Made by a program: the position numbers and the translations under genes. Below are positions 35,202-47,737 of a DNA stretch of 64,000 bases, one piece after another; position 1 is the first letter of the stretch, and every line of letters starts with the position of its first letter. Where the stretch lies: contig JASDDO010000026.1 in assembly GCA_030015575.1 (NCBI GenBank), positions 192,597,739-192,661,738 on the forward strand. The letters run 5' to 3'. Source of the stretch: Agapanthus africanus. Its lineage: Eukaryota; Streptophyta; Magnoliopsida; Asparagales; Amaryllidaceae. Under the pieces are notes generated by a model, which searched no databases, was not told the origin of the DNA, and was given only the letters and a program-made list of their open reading frames with translations.

Positions 35202-37433
35202 TGTTAGTTATATGTATGCCCTAGAGGCCATTACTGTACATAGGATGTACATTGTAGTGGATGCTGGGATATATATAGGGAGGACTTTCTTGCTCAGCAT
35301 GATAGTATGCTATCTGGTTGCTCTTTACCTTAACGTGTACACTGATTGTCTCTCTGTTACATGTTGGTAAAGCCCTTAGGATGTGTGCTTGACTACCTGG
35401 ATTATGATGCGGATCATACTAGTGGGGACAGGGTAGTCCATAAGTACATCCTTCAAGGTCCCTAGTCGTGGGTGTATCGAGACAGGGCATCGATATACCA
35501 GAGTAGACCAGCGTATACCTTCTCGACCCATGTAGATGGGCGATGGATGATCCCATATCCATTGGTGTTTGACATCAGAGATGATATACGGGTGCTCAGT
35601 GGAGACTGGGTACACTGGACGGACTCGCCGAGAACTCCCAGATGGTATTATACCTTACGTCAGATGGCAGTTCTCTGGTGACACTGGTACAGAGTAGTCT
35701 GTTGACCCGAGATCATCATAGAGTCTTGTGTGGTTCCCACTGTGCTTTGATTTCCACCTTACCACGTCCAAGAGGGTGTGCAAAACGGTGGTTTTTGGGT
35801 ACAGTCTTGAATCACATGGAGGCAATGAGCGATAGGAGGGGATTCGTCTCTCCCGGTATAGGGGGTTGATGTTGCGCTGTGTTCGATTGGCTATAACCGG
35901 AAATCCCTGGCCAGGGTTGCTGAGAATTACTGGTAAGTGTTACCTGTAGTTTCTCGAACTGTTATAGACCTCATATCGACACGACTTATCGAGCTATTGG
36001 GGCCTGACGTTTACCACCCCTAGGCGAGATATGCGACATACCAGACGACGAGACCGGACTGTACGGTAAGTGTTACTGGTTGGATTCACAGGAGTGTGAG
36101 CGGGCTTGCTCGTCGATCTTCTGATCGCTCAATATCCGGGTGGCCGTTACGTTTAGCAGACCGCTTGCGGCTTGTGGGTGTTTGATATGATCATCATCTG
36201 CTACCGGCGTATTGACGAGTCTTTAGAGTCCTACACAGAGGTTTCCTGGCTCAAGCGAAACGAAATAGGAGCGCATATGAGATATGTGCGGGACCGAGAA
36301 TAATGTGTGTATGTGATACCGTATTTCATTCTCGCGATGAATGTGTCGAATGGTTGTATGCGATATAACCTAGTTATCGAATCAAGGATTGATTCGATAA
36401 AACGATACATTGTATACTAGTCGGTTGTGTGCGACATGACCGGATCATTGAATCAAGTGTTGATTTAATGATTTAATGCATAATTATATATTTGATATAT
36501 TACTTTGCATTAACTAGTATTGGTTCACGTTAAATGGATTTTCTCACTTGAAGTTCACAAGTTGTATATGTGATATACTTTTGTGCACTTGTTTGTATCA
36601 TGTTTGATGATACATGCTCACTTGGGTTTATGTATAGAATTAAACCATGGTTATAAGAATGGTTACGGTTTCATTTCCTTTAATTATTCATTTATCTATT
36701 TATTGATTTATTTATTTATTTCTTTTTGGCAAATGAAGATAATGAGAGAAAATGGTGGCTTTCTTTGTTTGATATTGAAGCTTCATGAAGCTTTGACCAA
36801 GTGACCATTTTTGTCTCATGCTTAACCCTAACCATTCCACTCAACCATGATTCATTCTCTACACTTGACCATGGTTATATTATGATAAGGTTTATTATTC
36901 TTTTCTATTCAATTAACTCATCATAATATTATCATCATCTTCTTCTTCTTCTTCATGAAGAAAGATTTCTACCAACAATGGTGATTTGATGAAAAGAGTG
37001 AGAAATCCAATTCTAAAGTGAACCCACTTCCTATTTCTTCATCCTCTACCTCTTGCCAAGTAGTATAGGGTGTTTTCTTCACAAGTTTCATGACTTGGTG
37101 AAGTGGGAGCTTGATCTTGTGATGCCTCGACGTAGATCATCTTCGGCATCGTAGTCGATGACCTAGCCCGCCCATTTCTCCGATGAAGCCGACACTAGAG
37201 CCCGGGATTTGATTTGGACAGCATGGGGACTTCATCACGGAGCTATGGAGGTGGAGCACCGGATCTACAAAGGTTGTATTTTCGTTCACTTAGAGTAAAG
37301 TCGTTTACTTGTATTTGTTTCGCCTAAAATTCTAGTTAACGATCCGTATTAGGGTTTCTCGGCACTTGTAATTTTTGAAATTGGCATGGTTGATGCCTTG
37401 TGAGACCTCATTTGTGTGCCTAGGAACCATACA
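35202..37433 (+). repeat. copia-1 5' LTR
   Basis: 2232 bp from TGTTAGTTATATGTATGCC to CCTAGGAACCATACA. The same length as the 3' copy with no net indel. It shares its first 600-700 bp pattern (ATGCCCTAGAGGCCATTACTG, TAGTCGTGG.TATCGAGA) with the copia-2, copia-3 and copia-4 LTRs, so all are related families. Confidence 0.95.
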
Positions 37434-37434
37434 G

Positions 37435-37446
37435 TGGTATCAGAGC
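37435..37446 (+). promoter_or_regulatory. copia-1 primer binding site
   Basis: TGGTATCAGAGC, one base after the LTR end, complementary to the 3' end of initiator-Met tRNA as in most plant copia elements. Confidence 0.9.
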
Positions 37447-40400
37447 CTAGCTAGAGCCTTAGGCGATGCGTAGACGGAGTTAGAAACCCGATCGAACCCC
37501 GAAACCCTAACTTTTAACCCTCTCTGGACTTTTTTTGAAAAAGTGGTTTTTTCCAAATTAAAAATGCTTAATAAATTCAGCAGGAAATTCTAAGAATTAC
37601 GATGCAAAAATTACCTAATGATCTGTCTAAAGCGCGGCGGAACCGCGGCATTAGCCGCCTATTGCGGCGCTTCCACGCTCATTTAGTCTCTTCAGTCAAC
37701 CATTTTTGCACAGTAACTTCTTTATTTAAATGCTGAGTTTTATGGGAATTTTTAATATTTATTCAAGAGTTGAATTTTCTGGGGTTGTTTTGGGGATTCG
37801 ATGATTCGATCGGATTATCAGATTTTGTCTATGTGGATTCCGGATAATTTTTGAATATGTTAAAAAGTTCGACCGGATATAAATACCCAACTTTTCCCCT
37901 GCCGGTAAATTTCCAAGTGTTGGACTTTTCCGTAGTTTAACGACGTTCTAAGTAGTGCAAGTAACGCGATGGTCCCTCTAGAAGACAACAAATCTTAACT
38001 CGATTATGTGACCGTCTTGAACTGCCCTTTGAACCTTCGGGTTTGGGGCAGTACGGCGTGCCACATGTGAGGCATTGGCTTGACCCTTCTACGGCTGGAC
38101 CGTTGGTACTGAGGCATGAAGTGAATGTCTTTGAACTTATTTGATGTGTTGAGCTGTTTCGGGAAAACTTGGGTGTTCGATTGTTCGATCGGAAAGTTTA
38201 ACATTTTCTATCTTATTCGGAATGCGATACAATATTTGGAATTCACAAGTTGTTATGAGATAACTGAATGAATGTTATAAACATAGCACTTTAGTCTCAC
38301 TTGAACGGTTGCCACGGAATTTTGATGCGATCAAAAGTCCGTCGCAATCACGTAGCGTACGCGAATATTCGCCGATAAACTTAATAGACAGCCTTGCTCC
38401 ATAGCCCCGACCAAGTGACTGTAGGAGAACCCCGTCGCCGAAAGCATCCGTTCGGGTGCTTGCGGCAGCGGTGTTCCGTCTTGGTGCACTTCGTCGACGG
38501 CGTCGGGGGTGAAGCTGCCTACTAAAGTTTGCGACGAACATTCGATCAGGATGTCGGGAATCTTGTTGAATTGCCCAACTTGATATTGAAAAGTGTTTTC
38601 GATTTTGAGACTAAAATGCGGGGTTTATAATTGTTAGGCATTCGATGTCTAAGTAATTCATTTGATTAGGCATGTGATGTCTAAGGAGGTTGCGGATTCC
38701 AACTGTTGTAGTTTTACACTTTCTTTTCTATGACCGTAAGTGTAATATGTGATATCGCTGGTTTCGTTGCTATATGTCAATGACAATTGGGATGGGCATA
38801 TTTACTTACGTTGATGACATGTGGTGTTATGTGTTGCTGGATATGTTATATTGGATCGTCGTGTTTGAATAGCCGGGTTTTTTTATGTGAGATGAGTGTT
38901 TTTCATTTTCATTCATGTAAAACTTGTATGTAATATTCTTTTATTGGGGCACTTCCAGGTTGCGGAAGATGTCACCGTTTGTATATTATTTACTTTTTCC
39001 GCACTAGGATAGACCCAAGGAAGGGAGCACAAGTAACCGGGTTCTGGAGTCCAGTGGGAGACCAACTCGAGGAGTCGAGTCCGGGTCTCCTAACTCTAGA
39101 ATAGGTAGGGTTGCTTGCCGCTCTCGTAGGGGTCTAGGGGTGTGGGTTTGGCTATTCATCGCGACCGTGGAATCCGTGTTTTATACTGGCTCGTATTGAA
39201 AACACGGACGTCCTAGTATATCCAATATTTCATATGATTCTTCTGCTGCGATATCTGTGATGTGATCATGTGATATGTTCTGTGATGGATACTGTATATA
39301 GTATATATGATATATTATATAGACGTTACTTATGTTTTACACCCGCGCTAGCCCTGCCCCGCTCTGCCGTTAGTTACCTAACCTAACGGTGCACGAAGGG
39401 ACATCGAGGCGAATGCGGATGGCATAAGTGTACGTCGTATTTATCTGTGATGTTTAGGTATTTAAATGATGGGACTTCATTAATGTGATTAATGAAAGTA
39501 AAAGAAACCTAAGATGTTGTGGAATCGAATTTCAAAAATAAAACAGGTAGCTACAGTTCTTGCTTTGCACAGAGGTATATGTGATATATCCCGCACCTTA
39601 TTCGATGAGGAAAGGACCGAGATCCCTTCACCGGGAGTGACTCCTTTAGCAATAACTGGCAGATGCTACACACTCGGTTTGTCTTTTGATTGCTTTTAAG
39701 AGTTTCTGCTTTGCACAGTGATATATATGATATATCCCGCACCTCATTCGACGAGGAAAGGACCGACGATCCCTTCACCGGGAGTGACTCCTTTAGCAAA
39801 ACTAGAAAAGCCTCAAAAGCACTCCATTTTAAAATCATTTGATTCTACAACGATATCAAGTTCATTACGCAATAGGTTTTTAGAAAAACCTGTCGTAGCC
39901 CTCCGTCATTTCAGATAAGTCCTACTTAGTATTCGTGCTACGTTTGTTGGCCTGCGTCAAGGCGTAGTGTGCGGTAACTAACTAGTATTTATCTGCTTAT
40001 GCATAAGATGCAGATTGGATTAGGGTAGTCGTGCGACTTTGTTGGCCTGCGTCAAGGGTCGTGCGGGTGGGTTTAATTCAATCAAGAAATGACGGGTTGA
40101 ACTTGACTAGCGGACTATGGTTTGTTGGCCTGCGTCAAGGTCATAGGACGCTAGGGGTAAAATATTATCGGGAATTTCAAGTGTTGAAATTTGCAATGAG
40201 ATTGCATACCTTTTATGAGATAGTTGGATCCCGATACCCGCTGCGAGTAAGAGTTACTCCTGGGAGAGTTTTACACATTACAATTAGCCGATTAAGTAGG
40301 TGTCTAGAAAGGTGTCAACGAGGTTAAGCCTCTGGGAAAATGAGGTTTACATTAATTAGGTTCGTGCGAAAGTACGGGGGACCTCCCTCAAAGTACCGAC

Positions 40401-40620
40401 ACTGGCCTGGCTGAAAGATTGGCGAACTTGTAGTGTGTAATTAATCCCGGCTGGTCTTTCCTTTTAGGGTTTGAAGGAAGATTTGATAAAAAGCAGTGGG
40501 AGCCATCCTGATTAGATAAAATAACACCAATCTGATCTTGCAAGAGCGCACGCTGAGTGTTTTCTTCTCTATCTCTCCAGGTAGCGACCATATCACGCCT
40601 TAATCAAGATAATAATACGG
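37447..40620 (+). other. copia-1 leader (5' untranslated region)
   Basis: Over 3 kb without a supportable gene. A GC-rich hairpin lies at 37631-37679 (AGCGCGGCGGAACC... and ...GGCGCTTCCACGCT). A local duplication lies at about 39555-39805. TTGGCCTGCGTCAAGG occurs three times, near 39949, 40042 and 40124. The end, at about 40400-40590, contains CACTGGCCTGGCTGAA and a pyrimidine tract before the gag start region, both conserved with copia-4. Confidence 0.75.
39555..39805 (+). repeat. Local duplication in the copia-1 leader
   Basis: Two copies of about 95 bp (CTTTGCACAG.G.TATATGTGATATATCCCGCACC ... GGGAGTGACTCCTTTAGCAA, written here in parts) lie at about 39555-39652 and 39710-39802, differing by a few bases. 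copia-2 and copia-4 leaders lack this block. Confidence 0.8.
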
Positions 40621-40624
40621 AATA

Positions 40625-43345
40625 TTGACCGAACCAGCTTGTTATACTGAGCTGGGGAACTTTGGTCCCGCTCCAACTTATAATTGTTATAAGACAGAGC
40701 AGGAAATTGGGGAATACCAGAATTCCCGTGCCGCCCAAACGAAGAAAGTGCATATGATGCATCTCCTTCGGGTGTGTTCATTATATAAAAAACTGTTTCT
40801 CTGTATGCTCTACGTCCTGGGTATTTGATACCAGATCAGGATCCCAGATATGTAATATGTTACATAGGGCTACAGAAAGGTAGAGAACTGAGAACGGGTG
40901 ATAAGTTTCATGAGGCGGAAAACGGAGCAAGTGTTGCAGCCAAGTCTGTTGGTCACTGTCACCCTGTATGACCAGTACATTGATTCTGAACGAATGTTAT
41001 TAGATACCGAACCTGATATACAAAATCATATCAGTCTCTTTATCAGTAAAGAAAGGATATAATTTTGTATTGATGGATAATGTTTTGAACATTTTCTATA
41101 TCAAAAGTTGATCGATTCAGGCACGTTATCTAAAAGCATTGATGTTCTAAATCAAACTACAGTTCTTAGTATACAGAACACACACAAGAGGAAGAGTTCA
41201 GAAATGAACGGATCCTTCTTGAGGTATTGTAGACTAGGTCATATCAATGCGACCTGACTAGCTCAAGTTACATAAAGATGCATATTTAAATTAGTTTGAA
41301 TTTACATCTTGTGAAACTTGCCAGTCATGTCACAAAGATAAGATGACCATAGCTCCGTTTACTGGAAACAGAGAAAGAGTTAGTGAACTCTTAGGATGAT
41401 ACATGTTGATGTATAAAGGTCCCCTGTCTACACAAGCCAAGACCGGTTCTTTGTACTTCATTACATTCTCTGATGATCTCTTTAGATTCAGACATATGTT
41501 CCTGTTGAAACATAAGTCCGAACCTTTTGAGATATTCACAGAATATAAGTTAGAAGTAGGGAACCAATAAGGGTATAAGTATTATGTCCTTTGATGTGAT
41601 CGAGGAGGAGAATACTTGAGCACGAAAATCCTGGATTATTCTAAAGGAGAATGAGATTCTCTCTCAGCATTACTCCTCCGTATACACCATAGCACGATGG
41701 TATATCGGGGCGGAGCAATAGCACCCTATGTGATATGGTGTGCTCTATGATGAGTACTACTGTGTTTCCTATTTCCTTTTGGGAACTATGCGCTTGAGAA
41801 GCTGCATACCTATTAAATAAGGTTCGAATCAGATCAAAGCCTACCACTTCATATGTGATATGGAAAGGGAAGAGCCCATATCTTAAGTTGGTTAAGATTT
41901 GGAGTTGTCCGGGCTATGTCTAAAAGAAAAATCCGGACAAGCTCGAGGCAAGATCTGTTATATAGAACTGGAAATGTTCCAGCTATACAAACTGCAGCTG
42001 ATGATTTGATAGAACCAAAGGATTCAGTAGAGACCAACGAACCTCAGCCTCTCCGCCGATCTAGTAGGGTTCCTCACCCACCTGAGAGATACTTCGGTTA
42101 CTCTATGACAGTGGGAGCGAGGATTGCATCATGAGATGATGACCCAACTAGTTTCGAGCTGGCCATCAGGAGTGGGACTCTGTAAGAATGGCTGGATGCT
42201 TAGTGATCTGAGATGGAATCCTTATACACCAACAAAGTATGGACTTTGGTTGCTATATCTGAAGGGTTAAATCCCCATCAGGAGCAAGTAAATCTTGAGA
42301 AGATTACTTGGTGTAGATGGAAAAGTTGAGACTTTCAAAGCTAGACTTGTTAAAGCTTTTCGTCATCAACCAGGCGTGGATAATGATGAAACCTTTTCAA
42401 GTGGCTATGCTTAAGTCCATCCAGATCCTACTTGCCACGGCTACATACCATGACTACGATATCTGGCGGTTGGGTGTCATGACTGCTTTTTTAAATAATG
42501 TTTTAGAAGAGAAAGTCTATAAGTACACAGCCAGAGGGCTTCACAGACAGTGGGAGCAGCGGAAACGTGTGCAATATGTTTTATGTGATAAAGCAGGCAT
42601 CGCGGAGTTGGAACATCTGTTTTGATGAGATAGTCAAAGAGTTTAACTTCATCAAAATGGTATATGAACCTTGTATATACGAAAAGGTAGTAGGGAGTAT
42701 GGTGATGATCTTCGTAGAGTACTTGGATGACATACTCTTGATAGGGAAGGAGTTTCCTATGCTACGCTCGGTCAATCTCCGCTTATCACAAGGATTCTCC
42801 ATATAGGATCAAAGTGATACCTCCTAAATCCTAAGTATTCATCTATGCGATAGATGTAATTGGATGTTAGGATACTCACTAGATGTAGTGAGATGGTATC
42901 AATCGATCCTGGGGAGAATCACTGGAAAGGTTCCAGGGTGATAAAGATGACTGAATGTCAGTCACAGGCATTGTCTTTACCCTTGGTAAAGGGACGGTAT
43001 GTTGGAAGAGTTCCAAGCTAGATACCGTGGCATACTAGACGATTAAAGGCTGGATACATCGCTACTTAAGATGCTACTAAAGAGGATGTTTGGGTGTATA
43101 ATGGTTCATGAGATGAACTACGTTCCAACCATTGTGAGACAATAGAGTTGTGGCTTATGCCAAGGAACGTCCGTCCCATCAGTGATCCAGACATATTCTA
43201 AGGCAGTATTACCTGATCATGGAGATGGTTGATCTCCAGGGGATCGAGGTTAGGAGAGTAGACTCAGAGGACAACACGGCGGATCCACTCACAAAGGCCT
43301 TTTTCCAGAGAGACTCTTTTATGGGATGGTTGAGTATGAGATACT
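40625..43345 (+). pseudogene. copia-1 gag-pol remnant
   Basis: Only about 190 bp corresponds to gag (copia-4 has about 900). The protease block reads SWVFDTRSGSQICN, with Arg where the DTG motif has Gly. The zinc-finger/integrase part covers about 41160-41900 in several frames with many stops. 41916-42134 is an open linker ending PLRRSSRVPHPPERYFGY. The RT covers about 42180-42860: the first catalytic Asp region reads RLGVMTAFLN (Asp missing), while EYLDDILLIGK keeps the DD pair. The RNase H tail near 43275 reads DNTADPLTKAF. A polypurine tract GTGGGAGAT precedes the 3' LTR. The product cannot be full length, so any recent movement must have used proteins from another element. Confidence 0.85.
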
Positions 43346-43386
43346 ACAACCACTGCTATCAGATGGCCCTAGTGCAAGTGGGAGAT

Positions 43387-45618
43387 TGTTAGTTATATGT
43401 ATGCCCTAGAGGCCATTACTGTACATTAGATGTACATTGTAGTGGATGCTGGGATATATATAGGGAGGACTTTCTTGCTTGACATGATAGTATGCTATCT
43501 GGTTGCTCTTTACCTTAACGTGTATACTGATTGTCTCTCTGTTACATGTTGGTAAAGCCCTTAGGATGTGTACTTGACTACCTGGATTATGATGCGGATC
43601 ATACTAGTGGGGACAGGGTAGTCCATAAGTACATCCTTCAAGGTCCCTAGTCGTGGGTGTATCGAGACAGGGCATCGATATACCAGAGTAGACTAGCGTA
43701 TACCTTCTCGACCCATGTAGATGGGCGATGGATGATCCCATATCCATTGGTATTTGACATCAGAGATGATATACGGGTGCTCAGTGGAGACTGGGTACAC
43801 TGGACGGACTCGCCGAGAACTCCCAGATGGTATTATACCTTACGTCAGATGGCAGTTCTCTGGTGACACTGGTACAGAGTAGTCTGTTGACCCGAGATCG
43901 TCATAGAGTCTTGTGTGGTTCCCACTGTGCTTTGATTTCCACCTTACCACGTCCAAGAGTGCGTGCAAAACGGTGGTTTTTGGGTACAGTCCCGAATCAT
44001 ATGGAGGCAATGAGCGATAGGAGGGGATTCGTCTCTCCCGGTATAGGGGGTTGATGTTGCGCTGTGTTCGATTGGCTATAACCGGAAATCCCTGGCCAGG
44101 GTTGCTGAGAATTTCTGGTAAGTGTTACCTGTAGTTTCTCGAACTGTTATAGACCTCATATCGACACGACTTATCGAGCTATTGGGGTCTGACGTTTACC
44201 ACCTCTAGGCGAGATATGCGACATATCAGACAACGAGACCGGACTGTACGGTAAGTGTTACTGGTTAGATTCACAGGAGTGTGAGCGGGCTTGCTCGTCG
44301 ATCTTCTGATCGCTCAATACCCGGGTGGCCTTTACGTTTAGCAGACCGCTTGCGGCTTGTGGGTGTTTGATATGATCATCATCTGCTACCGGCGTATTGA
44401 CGAGTCTTTAGAGTCCTACACAGAGGTTTCCTGGCTCAAGTGAAACGAAATAGGAGCGCATATGAGATATGTGCGGGACCGAGAATAATGCGTGTATGTG
44501 ATACTGTATTTCATTCTCGCGATGAATGTGTCGAATGGTTGTATGCGATATAACCTAGTTATCGAATCAAGGATTGATTCGATAAAACGATACATTGTAT
44601 ACTAGTCGGTTGTGTGCGACATGACCGGATCATTGAATCAAGTGTTGATTTAATGATTTAATGCATAATTATATATTTGATATATTACTTTGCATTAACT
44701 AGTATTGGTTCACTTTAAATGGATTTTCACACTTGAAGTTCACAAGTTGTATATGTGATATACTTTTGTGCACTTATTTGTATCATGTTTGATGATACAT
44801 GCTCACTTGGGTTTATGTAAAGAATTAAACCATGGTTATAAGAATGGTTACGGTTTCATTTCCTTTAATTATTCATTTATCTATTTATTGATTTATTTAT
44901 TTATTTCTTTTTGGCAAATGAAGATAATGAGAGAAAATGGTGGCTTTCTTTGTTTGATATTGAAGCTTCATGAAGCTTTGACCAAGTGACCATTTTTGTC
45001 TCATGCTTAACCCTAACCATTCCACTCAACCATGATTCATTCTCTACACTTGACCATGGTTATATTATGATAAGGTTTATTATTCTTTTCTATTCAATTA
45101 ACTCATCATAATATTATCATCTTCTTCTTCTTCTTCTTCATGAAGAAAGCTTTCTACCAACAATGGTGATTTGATGAAATGAGTGAAAAATCCAATTCTA
45201 AAGTGAACCCACTTCCTATTTCTTCATCCTCTACCTCTTGCCAAGTAGTATAGGGTGTTTTCTTCACAAGTTTCATGACTTGGTGAAGTGGGAGCTTGAT
45301 CTTGTGATGCCTCGACGTAGATCATCTTCGGCATCGTAGTCGATGACCTAGCCCGCCCATTTCTCCGATGAAGCCGACACTAGAGCCCGGGATTTGATTT
45401 GGACAGCATGGGGACTTCATCACGGAGCTATGGAGGTGGAGCACCGGATCTACAAAGGTTGTATTTCCGTTCACTTAGAGTAAAGTCGTTTACTTGTATT
45501 TGTTTCGCCTAAAATTCTAGTTAACGATCCGTATTAGGGTTTCTCGGCACTTGTAATTTTTGAAATTGGCATGGTTGATGCCTTGTGAGACCTCATTAGT
45601 GTGCCTAGGAACCCTACA
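43387..45618 (+). repeat. copia-1 3' LTR
   Basis: 2232 bp, directly after GTGGGAGAT. It is near-identical to 35202-37433. The ORFs visible in both LTR copies are LTR sequence, not genes. Confidence 0.95.
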
Positions 45619-45623
45619 GTTTA

Positions 45624-46600
45624 TTGGCATCCGTCAAGACATAGTGTACGATAGCTTTGTGTTACTTTTCTGCAGCATATAGATGCATTAATCTAAGACA
45701 TTTGTACTGCCTTGTTGGCATCCGTCAAGGGCAAGTATGGGTGGTTCTAAATTAATCAGGACAATGACGGGTAGAACTTGACTTGCGATTTATAATTTTT
45801 TGGCCGTCAAGGTCATAAGCCGCTTGGGGCAAAAGCCACATCGGGAGTTTCAAGTATAAAGGAAACTTGCCAGGCATGTGCATACGTTTTGGAATGTGGT
45901 GACTTGAGTAGCTTCCATCAAGTTATCATGCTATGATAGTTGGGTCCCGATTCTCACTATGATTAGGTATTACTCCTCGGGAGTTTTTCACTTCATAATT
46001 AGCTAACCTATTAAGTGTTTAGAAAGTGTTAATGAGGTTATGCCTCTGCGAAAATTAGGTTATTTAATTATGTCCGTGCAAAACCATGAGGAGCTTCCCT
46101 CGGAGTACCAACACTGTCCTGGCTGAATGGTTAGCGAACTTATAAGGTGTAAATGATCCCGACTAGTTCTCCTTTTAGGGTTTCAAGGAGAATTCAAGGA
46201 AACAGTGGGATCCATCCTGATTAGATAAAGTGATTAACTAATATAATCTAGGCTAAAGTGCACGCTGAGTATTTCTTTTCTCTCTCTCTCTCTTTGGCAA
46301 TGACCATGACCCGTCTTAAACTAAAACTTGTAAACCAAGTTGAACGAACCTTTTTACAAACCTGGCTCTGTTTTGTCACAAATTATGACAAAGTCACATA
46401 TATCCATTCCACTTCTGCTTTACCCTTTGCTTTCTCTAGAACATATCATATCACTACGAAGATCCATATAGAATGGATAAAACCATCTCGTATAGTTACA
46501 TACGAACTCGTAGAAATTTATTTCAGCTCGAGAATGGATTCCGGTTCTGGGGAATTGAATAAGATTATTCGGTTTTCTTTTCTCTTTACCTTCTCTCAGG
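45624..46600 (+). other. copia-2 leader, second part, and gag remnant
   Basis: It continues the copia-2 leader after the copia-1 target duplication. TTGGCATCCGTCAAG-type motifs occur near 45624 and 45713 and a shortened one near 45799, matching the triple motif of the other leaders. CACTGTCCTGGCTGAATGG is near 46108 and a CT-rich tract near 46275-46290. The block at 46376-46600 matches minus-strand copia-3 (about 55190-54975), so it is gag-proximal sequence. It stops at 46600 within TTCTCTCAGG. Confidence 0.75.
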
Positions 46601-47737
46601 CAGTGGACTACCGAGTGCTGCCGCCTGAGCAAGCACCTCCTGCAGCTTTACATGTTACTGCTGAACCTTTTTCAAAGACGGAGTATGTGTCCTGTGACTA
46701 GTAGAAGCACGACCTTCGTCATTGGAGTTCACTATGTGGACTGTATGAACTACCATGCCCCCAGGCTTAGGGAGTTTGGAAGTTTGGCCTCTGGATTTTG
46801 CCTTGGGCTCTTAAGCTTTATCTGACTTTTCTTTTTTATGAGAAACCACTTTAGGAGGAACCGTCAGAGCAGGGACCGCCTTGGTATGAATCCCCTTGTA
46901 TTTAGAAAGGGAGTTGTCAAAGTTCGGCTGACATTTAGGGGAAGAGCCATGGACGAAGACTGAGTCCTTCTCCTTCTTCCACACCTTATATATAGATGAG
47001 GAAAGTTCTTTTATGGAGCGAATTGGTTTCTGCTCTCCCTAGATCTCCATGGGTTGTGAAGAGTTTTCAATACTGTGATAAGGGAATTTTTTCTAACCTT
47101 TCGTAGCAGTTCAAAACTATTCCCGGTTGGAACAGAGGTATTCACCATCAAAGTTGGAATAAACCTAGATGGAGAATTGCTCCCAGCTTGTCTTATTTGA
47201 CGCCCATATTGACGTTGATCAATTCTTGCAACCGGAGTTTCATCGGTCTCAGTAATTTGCTGAGCTTGCCCCCTTGTTTTTCTTTAAGAGAATGAATATT
47301 ATGCTCCCTGTGTTGAACTTGGACTTTGGCAGGAGCCAACTATTTCATGACCGATACCGTCAATAAAGCTGAAGTTTAGGGAGCCAGCCTGTGGAAGACA
47401 GACTTCTTCTGGGCTTCCTCCTTCGGCGTTGAAGCACCGAGGGTAGGAGGTAGGGGCTTCGACCCAAAAAAAAGCCCATTCATTTCTTGAAGAGACGGAT
47501 TGCAAAGACTTGAGCCTGCAAGTGGCCCATATTTGACTCTACTAGATTTAGTAGAGCTCGAGTTGTAGTGAGTGGAAGCGAACTCCATTCTGTATAGAGA
47601 CGAAACGCCAGTTTCAGTATCCCATCACCCAAGGGAAACTATAAACATATATACCGGGATTATTTGATCGCGGAAAAAAATGGCACATGAAGTGTGGAGT
47701 GAAAAGAGGAAAACGTCCCATCGAACATGCCGGAGTC
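46601..47737 (-). pseudogene. gypsy-B extra ORF remnant
   Basis: The minus strand from about 47590 gives MEFASTHYNSSSTKSSRVKY, then KKSVFHRLAP near 47385, homologous to the gypsy-A extra ORF (10322-11134). Near 47150-47110 it matches gypsy-A 10916-10990 (CTGTTCCAACCGGGAA). It contains stops and ends at the 46600 junction before gag. Confidence 0.6.

Larger units (their letters stand above)
35202..45618 (+). mobile_element. copia-1: complete young copia insertion with defective coding region
   Basis: Two 2232-bp LTRs (35202-37433 and 43387-45618) start TGTTAGTTAT and end ACA. The target duplication is GTTTA (35197-35201 and 45619-45623). The LTRs differ by roughly 37 substitutions by eye, under 2 percent. 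Internal parts in order: primer site, leader of over 3 kb, gag remnant, protease, integrase, RT, RNase H, polypurine tract. The coding part has stops and frameshifts in every domain, and most of gag is deleted. It sits inside the copia-2 leader. Confidence 0.95.
27500..46600 (+). mobile_element. copia-2: Ty1/copia 5' LTR, leader and gag remnant, with two nested insertions
   Basis: The LTR starts TGTTGGCTAT at 27500 and ends ACCTGCA at 33957. Removing the nested solo LTR and one target copy (4405 bp) leaves about 2053 bp. The primer site TGGTATCAAAGCC follows at 33958. The leader runs to 35201, is interrupted by copia-1, and resumes at 45624. It reaches a gag-start-like block (ATGACCATGACC, near 46300) and a gag remnant matching copia-3 (minus, about 55100-54975). 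It ends abruptly at 46600, where gypsy-B begins. No pol or 3' LTR is present. Confidence 0.8.

Noticed and set aside
35270..35279. TATATATAGG near the start of the copia-1 LTR as a TATA box
   Set aside because: It is not kept at the same place in the copia-2, copia-3 or copia-4 LTRs and would leave a U3 of under 100 bp.
35472..35869. ORFs in the copia-1 5' LTR, repeated at 43657-44054
   Set aside because: They are present in both LTRs, lack any domain and overlap regulatory LTR sequence.
38004..38541. Minus-strand ORFs of 66 and 88 aa in the copia-1 leader
   Set aside because: No domain and not conserved as frames in the copia-4 leader.
46258..46701. 147-aa open frame across the copia-2/gypsy-B junction
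   Set aside because: It fuses copia-2 gag remnant (to 46600) with inverted gypsy-B sequence; it is chimeric by accident and has no domain.
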